The notes: generated by a model not told the origin, from the sequence alone. DNA of 17,569 nt from JANMMJ01 sp964543235 (GCA_964543235.1 CAZIXE010000076.1:1-17569), one strand, 5' to 3'. Shown: positions 1-7,691, counted from the stretch's first letter. Made by a program: numbers and translations.

Positions 1-20
1 GCCGGCGCGCTTACACCGCG

Positions 21-1106
21 CTACGCCTGAAAAGCGGATTGTTCACGGGCGACGACATCGCGGATGCGCTGGCCGAGCTGGCGGAGCAGGCGCTCCTCGT
101 GGGTGACTTTGCGGCCGTCGAGCTCGAGGCGGACCAGCGCCCGGGCGCGCAGCCCGGCAATCAGCAGATTGCCCTGCCATTCCGGGAACATGGCGCCGGT
201 GTAAAAGGTCATGTTGCCGGGGGCGATGACCGGCGTCCACTGATAGAGAGGCGGTTCCATGCCGGGCATCTCGCTCAGGCCCGAGCCGACGGGCGTGAAG
301 TCATAGTTGGTTCCATAGGAAACGACCGGCCAGCCATAGTTCTTGCCGGGCTCGGGAATGTTGAGTTCATCGCCGCCCAGGGGCCCATGCTCGATGGTCC
401 ACAGGACGCCGGTTGCGGGATCAAGGGTTGCACCCTGCACATTGCGGTGGCCGATGCTCCAGATCTCGGGCAGGGCGCCATCGCGGCCCACGAAAGGATT
501 GTCGGGCGGCACGCCGCCGTCGTCAGTGATGCGCACGACCTTGCCAATGTGGTTGTCGAGGGTCTGGGCCTGCTCGCGGATGTCATAGGCGCCGCGCTCG
601 CCCAGCGTGACAAACAGGCGGCCGCCGCGGTCGAAGACAAGGCGCGAACCGAAATGCTGGGCGCTTGCCACCTTGGGCTTCTGGCTGAAGATCACCTGCA
701 CATCGTCGAGCCGGCTCAGGTCGTCGCTGAGGCGGCCGCGGGCTACCGCCGTCGAATTGGTCCCCTGCGGACCCGGCTCGGAATAACTCATGTAGACGAG
801 CCGGTTTCCGGAAAAGCCCGGATGCAGCGCAAGACCCAGGAGGCCGCCCTGGCCCCGGGCATCGACGGCCGGCACGCCGGCAATCGGCGCGCTCACTTCG
901 CCATCGGCGGTCACCGTATGCAGCGTGCCGGCGCGCTGGGTCACCAGCATGGTGCCGCCGGGCAGAAAGACGAGGCCCCAAGGATGGGACAGGCCGGTGG
1001 CAACGGGGCGCACGGTGATCGTGGTCTTTTCGGTGCGCAGCGTTTCCTGGGCGACCGCGGAGGCGGCGAACAGCAGCAGGGCCGCGGCACCGGCAGTAAT
1101 CCTCAT
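21..1106 (-). CDS. PQQ-dependent soluble aldose sugar dehydrogenase (YliI/Asd-like), secreted
   Basis: Family role: oxidation of aldoses with PQQ as cofactor in the periplasm. The 361-residue product starts with a signal peptide (about residues 1-20, ending AVAQ) and continues as a six-bladed beta-propeller of the GSDH/YliI type. Recognisable family stretches include GQGGLLGLALHP, YSEPGP, HFGSRLVFD, GERGAYD, DNPFVG, EIWSIGHRNVQG, EHGPLGGDELNI and GKNYGWPVVSYGTNY. A longer upstream reading exists, but the ATG at 1106 is chosen because it begins the signal peptide and has a GGGAG about 10 nt upstream. Odd: after RIRDV the usual GPDGxLYxLTD blade-closing segment is absent and replaced by about ten unrelated residues before the stop. 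No alternate frame restores the usual ending in the visible sequence. Family assignment is firm; activity is less certain. Confidence 0.88.
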   Translation of the reverse strand: MRITAGAAALLLFAASAVAQETLRTEKTTITVRPVATGLSHPWGLVFLPGGTMLVTQRAGTLHTVTADGEVSAPIAGVPAVDARGQGGLLGLALHPGFSGNRLVYMSYSEPGPQGTNSTAVARGRLSDDLSRLDDVQVIFSQKPKVASAQHFGSRLVFDRGGRLFVTLGERGAYDIREQAQTLDNHIGKVVRITDDGGVPPDNPFVGRDGALPEIWSIGHRNVQGATLDPATGVLWTIEHGPLGGDELNIPEPGKNYGWPVVSYGTNYDFTPVGSGLSEMPGMEPPLYQWTPVIAPGNMTFYTGAMFPEWQGNLLIAGLRARALVRLELDGRKVTHEERLLRQLGQRIRDVVAREQSAFQA

Positions 1107-1186
1107 GGCACAGCTCTCCCATGTCTGTTGATGCGTCTGGCGCTGCAGCCGCGATCTTGGCGCGGTAGCGGCCCCTATCGAGCGGC

Positions 1187-1215
1187 TTGCACTCGCCCCG
1201 ATATCGGCGTTAGCT
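1187..1215 (+). promoter_or_regulatory. Candidate promoter for the HlyU-family gene
   Basis: TTGCAC (1187-1192), a 17-bp spacer and TTAGCT (1210-1215) lie just upstream of the HlyU-family gene. The spacer contains the perfect palindrome CCGATATCGG (1198-1207), a possible operator. This rests on sequence match only. Confidence 0.3.
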
Positions 1216-1239
1216 CGCGGCAGGTCAGGAGGCATCGCC

Positions 1240-1515
1240 ATGTCGTTCTTCAAATCACTGTTCGGTGGCGGCAGCAAGGCAGCCAAGCCCGGCAAGACGG
1301 CAGAACACAAGGGTTTCACCATCGAGGCGAAGCCCTACAAGGAAGGGGGCCAGTACCAGCTCGCGGGCCTCATCAGCAAGGAGATCGGCGGCGAGCGCAA
1401 GGAATACCGTTTCGTGCGCGCCGACCGTTTCACCTCGGAGGACGAGGCCGCCGAATTTGCGCTCAGCAAGGGCCGCCAGATCATCGACGAGCAGGGCGAG
1501 CGGATGTTCCGCTGA
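1240..1515 (+). CDS. HlyU family small protein (PF10115-type)
   Basis: The 91-residue product matches the short HlyU-type family common in alphaproteobacteria: an N-terminal SFFKSLFGGG segment, a core with HKGFTIEAKPYKEGGQYQLAG, FVRADRFTSEDEAAEFAL, and the conserved C-terminal KGRQIIDEQGERMF. The whole family length is present. The ATG follows AGGAGG with good spacing. The family name comes from a member annotated as a haemolysin activator, but no DNA-binding motif is evident here and the molecular role is not established. The RTX gene 1.4 kb downstream makes a regulatory link tempting but unsupported. Its TGA is directly followed by the stop of the convergent hydrolase. Confidence 0.85.
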   Translation: MSFFKSLFGGGSKAAKPGKTAEHKGFTIEAKPYKEGGQYQLAGLISKEIGGERKEYRFVRADRFTSEDEAAEFALSKGRQIIDEQGERMFR

Positions 1516-2466
1516 TCAGGCCGGCACGTAGCGGAAGCCCGTGTCCTGTTTTTCGGCATAACCAAGTCCCGGGTAAGGCCAGTGGTAGCCGAGCATCAGC
1601 GTCTTGGCGGCGGCCGCCCTGTCGAGAAGCCTGGCGCGGGAGGCGCTGGCAAGATCGGCGATGGCGTCGAACCCGAAGGCCCATTCCGGATGTGGGAAGA
1701 ACACCGCCGGGCTGGCAATCGCATCGCCTGCGATGATCAGGCCGTCGCCGCCGGCCACTTCGAAGGAAAGATGGCCGGGCGTATGGCCGAAGGTGTCAAG
1801 TGCCTGGATGCCGCTGGCGACGGTGTCGCCGGGCTTCAGCATGGCAATACGATCCTTGACGGCGTTCAGGTGTTTCTGAGCGCCAAGCACGAAGGGGTGC
1901 ATTTCCTTGGGCATCTGGTTCAGGATGTCGGGCCCCATCCAGAAATTCCATTCCGCCTCGCCGACATAATATGAGGCATTGGGGAAGTTCAGCTTGCCGT
2001 CCGTCGTGACGGTGCCCCAGACATGGTCGGGATGGGCATGGGTGAAGACCACGCGGGTAATCGACGCCGGGTCGACGCCGGCCATCTGCAGGCTTTCCAG
2101 CACCTTGCCGGCGGTCGGCTGGAACTCGGTTCCGGAGCCGGTGTCGAACAGGACGAGATCGCTGCCCGCCCTGACCAGGCTAATGTTGGTCTCGGGGTGG
2201 ATTTCGTTGCCGGTCACGCCTGCGGCATCGAGCAATGCCTTGAGCTGATCCGGCGGGGCCTTGGGTGCGATGATGCTGGTCGGCAGCACGAGATGGCCGT
2301 CGCTCACGACGGTTACCTCGGCATCGCCGACCATGACCTTGTGCGGACCGGCGAGGGCCAATGCCTTGCGGCTGAGCAGTCCGGCGGCAACAAAGCCGGC
2401 GGCGACGCCCAGAAAACGGCGGCGGTCCAGGCAAATCCTGGGCATGGGGTCGCGGTCAGACAACAT
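1516..2466 (-). CDS. MBL-fold metallohydrolase, Tat-exported
   Basis: The 316-residue product begins with a twin-arginine signal (DRRRFLG at residues 14-20, then a hydrophobic stretch), implying folded export to the periplasm. The metallo-beta-lactamase fold is shown by the zinc motif THAHPDH (142-148), a later GHTPGHLSF, AGDA, and a C-terminal YHWPYPG histidine. This layout suits two metal ions. The substrate cannot be told; relatives include lactonases, hydrolases and quorum-quenching enzymes. The ATG at 2466 is chosen because AGGAGG lies 8 nt upstream; an internal ATG at residue 8 is less well placed. It is convergent with the HlyU-family gene with no spacer between the stop codons. Confidence 0.88.
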   Translation of the reverse strand: MLSDRDPMPRICLDRRRFLGVAAGFVAAGLLSRKALALAGPHKVMVGDAEVTVVSDGHLVLPTSIIAPKAPPDQLKALLDAAGVTGNEIHPETNISLVRAGSDLVLFDTGSGTEFQPTAGKVLESLQMAGVDPASITRVVFTHAHPDHVWGTVTTDGKLNFPNASYYVGEAEWNFWMGPDILNQMPKEMHPFVLGAQKHLNAVKDRIAMLKPGDTVASGIQALDTFGHTPGHLSFEVAGGDGLIIAGDAIASPAVFFPHPEWAFGFDAIADLASASRARLLDRAAAAKTLMLGYHWPYPGLGYAEKQDTGFRYVPA

Positions 2467-2947
2467 GGGGGCATCCTCCTCTCGCCAGAGTCTTTTCGTC
2501 GGCCATCATAACGTCTCGCCGGTGCGCCACGGATGCACAATGAATTGATCGGCGCACGGGGCAAGACTGATATGCTTGTGCGGGACAACGGTTTCCTCTT
2601 GGGAAGAATGAAAATAAAAATTCCACAGCAAGAGTATAAATCTGTCACCGTTAAGATTTACACCAAATAAACATGCCTAATTAACCCAGAGGTCATTCTC
2701 TCGTCCCGGAGTTCGGCTATAAGTCGCATCGCCGCGTAAAGCTGGAGGGTTTCGCGGCTTCTGACCACAGATTGCCTACGGCGAAGGCAAGCTTTACGGC
2801 GACGGACGGCGCAAGTCATCCGGCGGGAATACCTACCCGCATGGCTGAACAACTTCCTCACCGCGTGGCCAGACTTGATCTCGACGGATGAACCCGAGTT
2901 CTTCCGGCGGGGAGGACGTGTCTAAACGCAATAGACAGGAGATTCAG
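2467..2947. other. Non-coding region upstream of the RTX gene with an AT-rich core
   Basis: This 481-bp stretch separates two divergent genes. No convincing gene is seen. Between about 2585 and 2700 the sequence becomes markedly AT-rich, with runs such as GAAAATAAAAATT, TATAAA, AAATAAAC and TAATTAA, unlike the rest of the window. Such islands often carry promoters and sites for nucleoid or MucR-type regulators, but I cannot fix a -35/-10 pair. The RTX ribosome binding site AGGAG lies 6 nt before the ATG at 2948. On the minus side, TATGAT (read at 2510-2505) is a candidate -10 for the hydrolase gene, without a good -35. Confidence 0.5.
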
Positions 2948-5209
2948 ATGGCTACTTTCATTGGTACCAACGGCAACGATGCAATCGACCTCGGCCTGCC
3001 CTTCATGCCCGACAATGCCAATGGCTTGGGCGGCAATGACGAGATTGCCGGCAATGGCAACAACAACAAGCTCGACGGCGGATCGGGTGACGATGCCCTG
3101 CTCGGGCTTCTCGGCAACGATACGCTGCTGGGCGGCTCGGGAAACGACATGATGTGGGGTGACGGCTTCGCCGAAACGATCTTCGACGGCAATGACAATC
3201 TCGATGGCGGTTCCGGCGACGACACCATCACGGCCGGCGGCGGCAACGATGTCGCCAGCGGCGGTGACGGCAACGACAATATCGACGGCGGTTCGGGCAA
3301 TGACGATCTGTCAGGCGGCTCGGGCAATGACACGCTGACCGATCTTTCCGGCAACAACACGGTGTCGGGCGGATCAGGCTACGATCTCATCACCACAGGC
3401 GGTGGCGATGACATCATCGACGGCGGCAGCGAGGACGACACGATCGCGGCCGGCGGCGGCGCCGACAATATTCTCGGCGGGGCCGGCAGTGACGCGGTCG
3501 ATGCCGGTGACGGCAACGACACGGTGGATGGCGGCTCCGGCAACGACACCATATCCGGCGGGGCTGGCGATGACGCCGTCAAGGGCGGCGAGGGCGACGA
3601 TGTGATCGATGCCGGCGACGGCGACGACACGGTGAGCGGCGGCACCGGGAACGACGCGGTTGCCGCAGGCGCCGGCGACGACGACGTCGACGGCAACAGT
3701 GGCGACGACCTGATCGATCTCGGCGATGGCAATGACCTCGGCGAGGGCGGTTCGGGCAACGACACGATCACCGGCGGGGCCGGCCTCGACCGGCTGACCG
3801 GCGGCTCGGGCGACGATCTGCTCGACGGCGGCGACGACGACGACACGCTGGGCGGTGCCCAGGGCAAGGACACGATCCTGGGCGGCGGCGGCGACGACTT
3901 CATCCTCGGCGGTGCCGGCCATGATGCGATCGATGCCGGCGACGGCAACGACATTGCGGACGGCGGCACCGGCCACGACCAGATGAATGGCGGGGCCGGC
4001 AACGACGTGCTGAACGGCGCCAGCGGCCATGACGTCATCGACGGTGGCGACGGCGATGACTACGCCGATGGCGGCATGGGCAACGACACGGTGACCGGCG
4101 GCCTGGGCAATGACCAGGTCTATGGCAGCGCCGGCGACGACATGCTCGATGGCGGCGATGGCGACGACTATGTGTCGGGCGGCGATGGCAACGACCAGGC
4201 GGCCGGCGGCGCCGGCCATGACTGGGTCGAAGGCCATGCCGGCAATGACGCGCTCACCGGCGGCGACGGCAATGACGTATTGCTCGCCGGCGACGGCGAC
4301 GACTATGCCAATGGCGGCGCCGGCGACGACTGGGCCTATGGCGAGACCGGCAGTGACTGGCTGGAAGGCGGCGACGGCAACGACCTCGTGGCCGGAGGCA
4401 GCGGCCATGACGCGGGATTCGGCGGCGGCGGCTTCGACTGGGTCTATGGCGAGGACGGCGACGACTGGCTCGACGGCGGTGACGATGACGACTTTGTCTC
4501 CGGCGGTAACGGCAACGACGCCGCCTACGGCGGTGCCGGCAATGACGCCGTTTACGGCGATGCCGGCGATGACTGGCTCGATGGCGGCGACGGCGACGAC
4601 TGGGTCGATGGCGGGACCGGCAACGACCACATGTTCGGCGGGGCCGGCAATGACGGCATGTCGGGTGGCGACGGCGACGACAACATGGATGGCGGCGACG
4701 GCGACGACAACGTGTCAGGCGATACCGGCGACGACATGGTGAGCGGCGGCGCCGGCAGCGACGCGCTTTCCGGCGGCGATGACGACGACACGCTGATCGG
4801 CGGTGAGGGCGATGATGTGCAGACCGGCGGCGACGGCGGCGACATCTTCGTGTTCGACCTCGAATGGGACGGCACGAGCTTCACCGCGAACTTCGGCAAC
4901 GATGTCATCACCGACTTCAGCCTCGCGGACAACGACTCGATCCACTTCCGGATCGCCGTCACCGGCGGTGCCGATCCGGACGAGTCCGACCTCGAAGCGG
5001 CGGTCACCGTCACGGAGGCGGCCGGCGACGTCACCATCGATTTCGGCGGGCTCGCCTCGATCCTGGTCGCCGGCCTCGGTACCGCCAACGGCATCTGGGT
5101 CTTCAACCAGCTGTTCGACGATGCCAACATCGTGTTCTTCGATGCCGGCATCAACGAATATGCGAGCAGTAACTACCTCTACGACGCGGTGACGTTCGAG
5201 ATCGCGTAG
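2948..5209 (+). CDS. RTX (haemolysin-type calcium-binding repeat) secreted protein
   Basis: The 753-residue, very acidic protein consists of roughly 65-70 nonapeptides of the GGxGxDxUx type (about residues 5-631) followed by a 122-residue C-terminal region (632-753) starting DIFVFDLEWDG. RTX repeats bind calcium and fold into a beta-roll after export by type I secretion; the C-terminal region should hold the uncleaved secretion signal. There is no protease, lipase, adenylate cyclase or pore-forming domain, so this is a repeat-only protein, perhaps a surface, matrix or S-layer component. Residues 372-561 differ from the rest in carrying Trp, Tyr and Phe at repeat position 7. An upstream in-frame ATG at 2888 exists, but 2948 has AGGAG 6 nt before it and gives the typical MATFIGTNGNDAI start. 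No ABC exporter or membrane fusion protein lies in the window. Confidence 0.93.
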   Translation: MATFIGTNGNDAIDLGLPFMPDNANGLGGNDEIAGNGNNNKLDGGSGDDALLGLLGNDTLLGGSGNDMMWGDGFAETIFDGNDNLDGGSGDDTITAGGGNDVASGGDGNDNIDGGSGNDDLSGGSGNDTLTDLSGNNTVSGGSGYDLITTGGGDDIIDGGSEDDTIAAGGGADNILGGAGSDAVDAGDGNDTVDGGSGNDTISGGAGDDAVKGGEGDDVIDAGDGDDTVSGGTGNDAVAAGAGDDDVDGNSGDDLIDLGDGNDLGEGGSGNDTITGGAGLDRLTGGSGDDLLDGGDDDDTLGGAQGKDTILGGGGDDFILGGAGHDAIDAGDGNDIADGGTGHDQMNGGAGNDVLNGASGHDVIDGGDGDDYADGGMGNDTVTGGLGNDQVYGSAGDDMLDGGDGDDYVSGGDGNDQAAGGAGHDWVEGHAGNDALTGGDGNDVLLAGDGDDYANGGAGDDWAYGETGSDWLEGGDGNDLVAGGSGHDAGFGGGGFDWVYGEDGDDWLDGGDDDDFVSGGNGNDAAYGGAGNDAVYGDAGDDWLDGGDGDDWVDGGTGNDHMFGGAGNDGMSGGDGDDNMDGGDGDDNVSGDTGDDMVSGGAGSDALSGGDDDDTLIGGEGDDVQTGGDGGDIFVFDLEWDGTSFTANFGNDVITDFSLADNDSIHFRIAVTGGADPDESDLEAAVTVTEAAGDVTIDFGGLASILVAGLGTANGIWVFNQLFDDANIVFFDAGINEYASSNYLYDAVTFEIA
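2950..4840 (+). repeat. Tandem coding repeats for RTX nonapeptides (27-bp unit)
   Basis: The DNA is a degenerate 27-bp tandem repeat built on words such as GGCGACGGCAACGAC, matching nonapeptides in one frame. Between about 4050 and 4650 it also shows a higher-order period of five units (about 135 bp, 45 residues), visible as recurring Tyr/Trp/Phe triplets. Long antisense ORFs across this region are by-products of the repeat composition. Confidence 0.85.
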
Positions 5210-5232
5210 TCAACCGGCAACCCCGAACTTGG

Positions 5233-5263
5233 CTCCCCGCTCCTCCAGGCGGGGAGTTTTTCT
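5233..5263 (+). terminator. Intrinsic terminator of the RTX gene
   Basis: Perfect 8-bp stem CTCCCCGC (5233-5240) and GCGGGGAG (5249-5256) with an 8-nt loop, followed directly by TTTTTCTT. It sits 23 nt after the RTX stop and abuts the stop of the convergent gene. On the minus strand the hairpin lacks a T tract, so it should act mainly for the RTX transcript. Confidence 0.9.
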
Positions 5264-5719
5264 TCAGGCAGCCAGGACCTTGGCGACGGCCCGCCCGATC
5301 TCGGGCACCGGCATGCGCGTCCAGTCCTTGTTGAATTCGGCTACGATGGTCTGGCGCAGGGCATCGCTCAGGGCCCCGCGCAAGGCGCCAAGGGCGGCCG
5401 GGGGCGCGGCGATGATGAGCCGCTCGAAACGGCCGGCACGCCTGTCCGCCTCGAGATCGGTGGAGAGCTGCTCCATGAAGCGGTCCTCGGCAATGCGGTG
5501 CCAGTCGGGCGTTTCCATCGCCGATTTGCGGCCAAAGGCATCATTGGTGCGGCCGGGCTTGTCGCTGCCCTGGTCGCGGGTCGGCGGGTTGTCGATCGCA
5601 TAGGCGCGCTCGGTTACAAACTGCGGCGCGGCGGCCGTTCCATCATTGCGCAGGACCAGCGCCCTGGCGCCATCGGCGACCAACAGCCAGTCATTCTTGG
5701 CAAGGCGTGCGACAGTCAT
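5264..5719 (-). CDS. Host attachment family protein
   Basis: The 151-residue product resembles the family annotated as 'protein required for attachment to host cells', related to archaeo-eukaryotic release-factor-like domains. Typical parts are the N-terminal WLLVADGARALVLRN, a middle GRxxDAFGRKSAMETPDWHRIAEDRF, and a C-terminal RFERLIIAAPPAALGALRGAL followed by KDWTRMPVPEI. No signal peptide is visible, so it is probably cytoplasmic. The family name comes from plant-associated bacteria; the biochemical role is unclear. The ATG at 5719 is preferred over the in-frame TTG two codons upstream because GGAGG lies 9 nt before it. It converges with the RTX gene across the terminator. Confidence 0.82.
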   Translation of the reverse strand: MTVARLAKNDWLLVADGARALVLRNDGTAAAPQFVTERAYAIDNPPTRDQGSDKPGRTNDAFGRKSAMETPDWHRIAEDRFMEQLSTDLEADRRAGRFERLIIAAPPAALGALRGALSDALRQTIVAEFNKDWTRMPVPEIGRAVAKVLAA

Positions 5720-5784
5720 GGTCAATCACCTCCGTGCGGCCGAGACAACACCAGGAGTTGCCGCAAGCCCTTGCGCGGGATCAA

Positions 5785-6252
5785 TTACTGGGCGTTTTGC
5801 TGGCCGCCGCCGGGGCGCGGCATGCGGCGGTCGTCACGGGAGAGGACGCCATCGCCGTTGCGGTCCATGTTCCGGACAATGTCCGCCATGGGGCGGCGGT
5901 ATTCCTTCAGCGTGACGGCAGCATTGCCGTCGCGATCGAAGTGCTGGAACTCGCGCACCATCTGCTCGCGCCTGGCCTTCAGCCACAGCTTCTCGAACTC
6001 GTCGAGCGAGAGCGTGCCGTTCTTGTCGGTGTCGAATTCGCCGTGCCACCGGGTGCGGTTGCCGTCGATCTCCTCCTGGCTGATTTTGCCGTCCTGATTG
6101 GCATCGTAGCGCTCGGCCAGGCCCATCATGCCGCCGCCATGGTGCCAGCGATGACCGCGGTCGGCCGCGGCGGGAGTCGCCATGGATGTCAGGCTGAGGC
6201 TCGCCGCCAGGGCGAGGCCCAGCGGCAGTGTCATCGTGTTGTGTCCGGTCAT
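5785..6252 (-). CDS. Exported EF-hand calcium-binding protein
   Basis: The 155-residue product has a signal peptide (about 1-30, ending PAAA) and then four EF-hand loops: DANQDGKISQEE (50-61), DTDKNGTLSLDE (74-85), DRDGNAAVTLKE (106-117) and DRNGDGVLSRDD (130-141). Loops 1 and 2 are canonical. Loop 3 has Ala at the seventh position and loop 4 ends in Asp instead of Glu, so these may bind calcium more weakly. A His/Gly-rich segment (HRWHHGGG) follows the signal peptide and could bind metal. The expected location is the periplasm. GGAAG lies just upstream of the ATG. It is next to other calcium- or surface-related genes, but no shared regulation is shown. Confidence 0.88.
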   Translation of the reverse strand: MTGHNTMTLPLGLALAASLSLTSMATPAAADRGHRWHHGGGMMGLAERYDANQDGKISQEEIDGNRTRWHGEFDTDKNGTLSLDEFEKLWLKARREQMVREFQHFDRDGNAAVTLKEYRRPMADIVRNMDRNGDGVLSRDDRRMPRPGGGQQNAQ

Positions 6253-6285
6253 GTTTCTTCCTTTCGGTCAGGCCCCATAACCCGG

Positions 6286-6321
6286 GAACATGATAGGGGC
6301 AGGCCCGGGCTTCGGCCAATA
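6286..6321 (-). promoter_or_regulatory. Candidate promoter for the EF-hand gene
   Basis: Reading the minus strand, TTGGCC, an 18-bp spacer and TATCAT lie upstream of the EF-hand start. The match is weak but the spacing is acceptable. The remainder of the 6253-6600 gap shows no gene; its main feature is the inverted repeat at 6473-6500. Confidence 0.25.
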
Positions 6322-6472
6322 AAATCAATGTCATTGCGATGGCCCACCGGGTCTCGGCGGTCACCGTTTCTTCATGGTGGCGTCACGCGACCGCCACGCC
6401 GCGCTGCGATGCTGAAGCAAATCAAGGGAACTCGGGCGGATAATCCCGGAGGTACGGATATTCGCTTCGCCG

Positions 6473-6500
6473 GAACCGGCGGCCACCCGGCCGCCGGTTC
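6473..6500. repeat. Perfect inverted repeat, 12-bp stem with 4-nt loop
   Basis: GAACCGGCGGCC (6473-6484), ACCC, GGCCGCCGGTTC (6489-6500). Neither strand has a following T tract, so it is not a standard intrinsic terminator. It lies 100 bp upstream of the flavodoxin-like gene and could be an RNA hairpin in its leader, a protein-binding site or a dispersed repeat copy. Confidence 0.8.
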
Positions 6501-6600
6501 ACCTCTCTCATCACACAACGCTCGCAAGGCAATACCCGGGAAGTGATTTCGGGCGGCCGCGCAATCGTGTCAGGCTGTCACGACAGGCCGGGAGATGGCA

Positions 6601-7680
6601 ATGGCGAAGATCCGCATCCGCAAGGGCATGCCCGACGTCCAACTGACAAAGGCGCAGTTCGCTGAACGATTCCGCGACAGATTCTTCGATCCGATCTACC
6701 GGCCGCTTGACAGCGCAATCGCGCAGGTGATCGAGGCGGCATGGACCGCTTACGACGACTATCACAAGAACCCGGTCAAGCAGCGGGCGGGGGAGGAATT
6801 CAGCAAGCCGGAGGCGCTGCTGCCGGTCGAGTGGCTGCAGACGCGCGCGGCGATCATGGCGGCGGAGCGCGAACAGAAGTCGCCGGGATCGCCAACACGT
6901 ATCCTGCTCATCAACGGCTCGGCGCGCAGCGACCAGAGCTGTCCGGGCGAGATGTCGAAGTCGTGGCGGCTGGTCGAACTGGCCAAGGCGGTGTTCGACG
7001 GCGAGAGCGACATCGACACGGAAGTCCTCGACCTGTCGCGGATCACCTCCGAATACGGCCGCGTCATCTATCCGTGCAAGGCCTGCGTCTCGACGGCACA
7101 GCCTTTGTGCCACTGGCCGTGCTCCTGTTATCCCAATTTCGCCATGGGCCAGGTCAATGACTGGATGAGCGAGATCTATCCCATGTGGGCGAGGGCGCAT
7201 GGGGTGATGATCGTGACGCCGGTCAACTGGTACCAGGCGCCGGGGCCGCTCAAACTGATGATCGACCGGCTGGTGTGCGCCGACGGCGGCAATCCCGATC
7301 CCACCACGACGGGCGGGAAGGACCCGAAACTGGCCAAGCAACTCGAACTCAGGGGCTGGCCTTACCCGCGCCATCTCGCAGGCCGGCTGTTCGCGGTGGT
7401 GGTGCATGGCGATGCGGCGGGAGTCGAGAATCTGCGGCGCATTCTTACCGACTGGCTCAGCGATCTGGGCCTCGTCCAGGCCGGCCACCGCGGCGTCGTC
7501 GGCGCCTATGTCGGCTATCTCGGCAGCTATGCCGAAAGCCACGACGATCTCGACCGCGATACCGGCTTCCAGGAGGACACGCGCACCGCGGCCCGGGCGC
7601 TGGTCGAAGCAGTCCGTTTGCAGCGTGCAGGCCGGCTTGCGCAACCGGATGCCGGCCTGCACGAGTCGCGGCCGAAATAG
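6601..7680 (+). CDS. Flavodoxin-fold NAD(P)H/FMN reductase with N-terminal extension and Cys cluster
   Basis: The 359-residue product has a roughly 100-residue N-terminal extension (FFDPIYRPLDSAIAQVIEAAW) and then a flavodoxin-like domain: RILLINGSARSDQSC (100-114, FMN phosphate loop), later VIVTPVNWYQAPGPLKLMIDRL, typical of NADPH-dependent FMN reductases. Between them C159, C162, C170, C174 and C176 form a compact cysteine cluster, suggestive of an iron-sulfur flavoprotein or a metal site. The likely role is cytoplasmic electron transfer or quinone/aromatic reduction; the substrate is unknown. The ATG at 6601 is chosen over 6595 because GGGAG (6590-6594) is 6 nt before 6601 but directly adjacent to 6595. 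It converges with the AhpD-like gene. Confidence 0.85.
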   Translation: MAKIRIRKGMPDVQLTKAQFAERFRDRFFDPIYRPLDSAIAQVIEAAWTAYDDYHKNPVKQRAGEEFSKPEALLPVEWLQTRAAIMAAEREQKSPGSPTRILLINGSARSDQSCPGEMSKSWRLVELAKAVFDGESDIDTEVLDLSRITSEYGRVIYPCKACVSTAQPLCHWPCSCYPNFAMGQVNDWMSEIYPMWARAHGVMIVTPVNWYQAPGPLKLMIDRLVCADGGNPDPTTTGGKDPKLAKQLELRGWPYPRHLAGRLFAVVVHGDAAGVENLRRILTDWLSDLGLVQAGHRGVVGAYVGYLGSYAESHDDLDRDTGFQEDTRTAARALVEAVRLQRAGRLAQPDAGLHESRPK

Positions 7681-7691
7681 GGCGAAGGCGG

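Noticed and set aside
39..1736. A 565-codon plus-strand open frame.
   Set aside because: It is antisense to the sugar dehydrogenase and overlaps the real HlyU-family gene in another frame.
2658..2861. A 67-codon minus-strand open frame in the RTX upstream region.
   Set aside because: It starts with GTG without a ribosome binding site and gives an Arg-rich sequence without family features.
3374..4630. A 418-codon open frame on the minus strand, and others, opposite the RTX gene.
   Set aside because: They are by-products of the repetitive GGC/GAC-rich RTX coding sequence; their proteins are low-complexity Val/Ala/Ile or Ser/Pro repeats with no family features.
2948..4840. A CRISPR or satellite-like array in the tandem repeat.
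   Set aside because: The periodicity is 27 bp with no spacers, stays in frame and encodes canonical RTX nonapeptides.
1240..5209. A HlyU-controls-RTX toxin regulatory pair, by analogy with Vibrio.
   Set aside because: The Vibrio regulators are ArsR-type proteins, unlike this small family; the RTX protein has no toxin domain, and the genes are separated by another gene.
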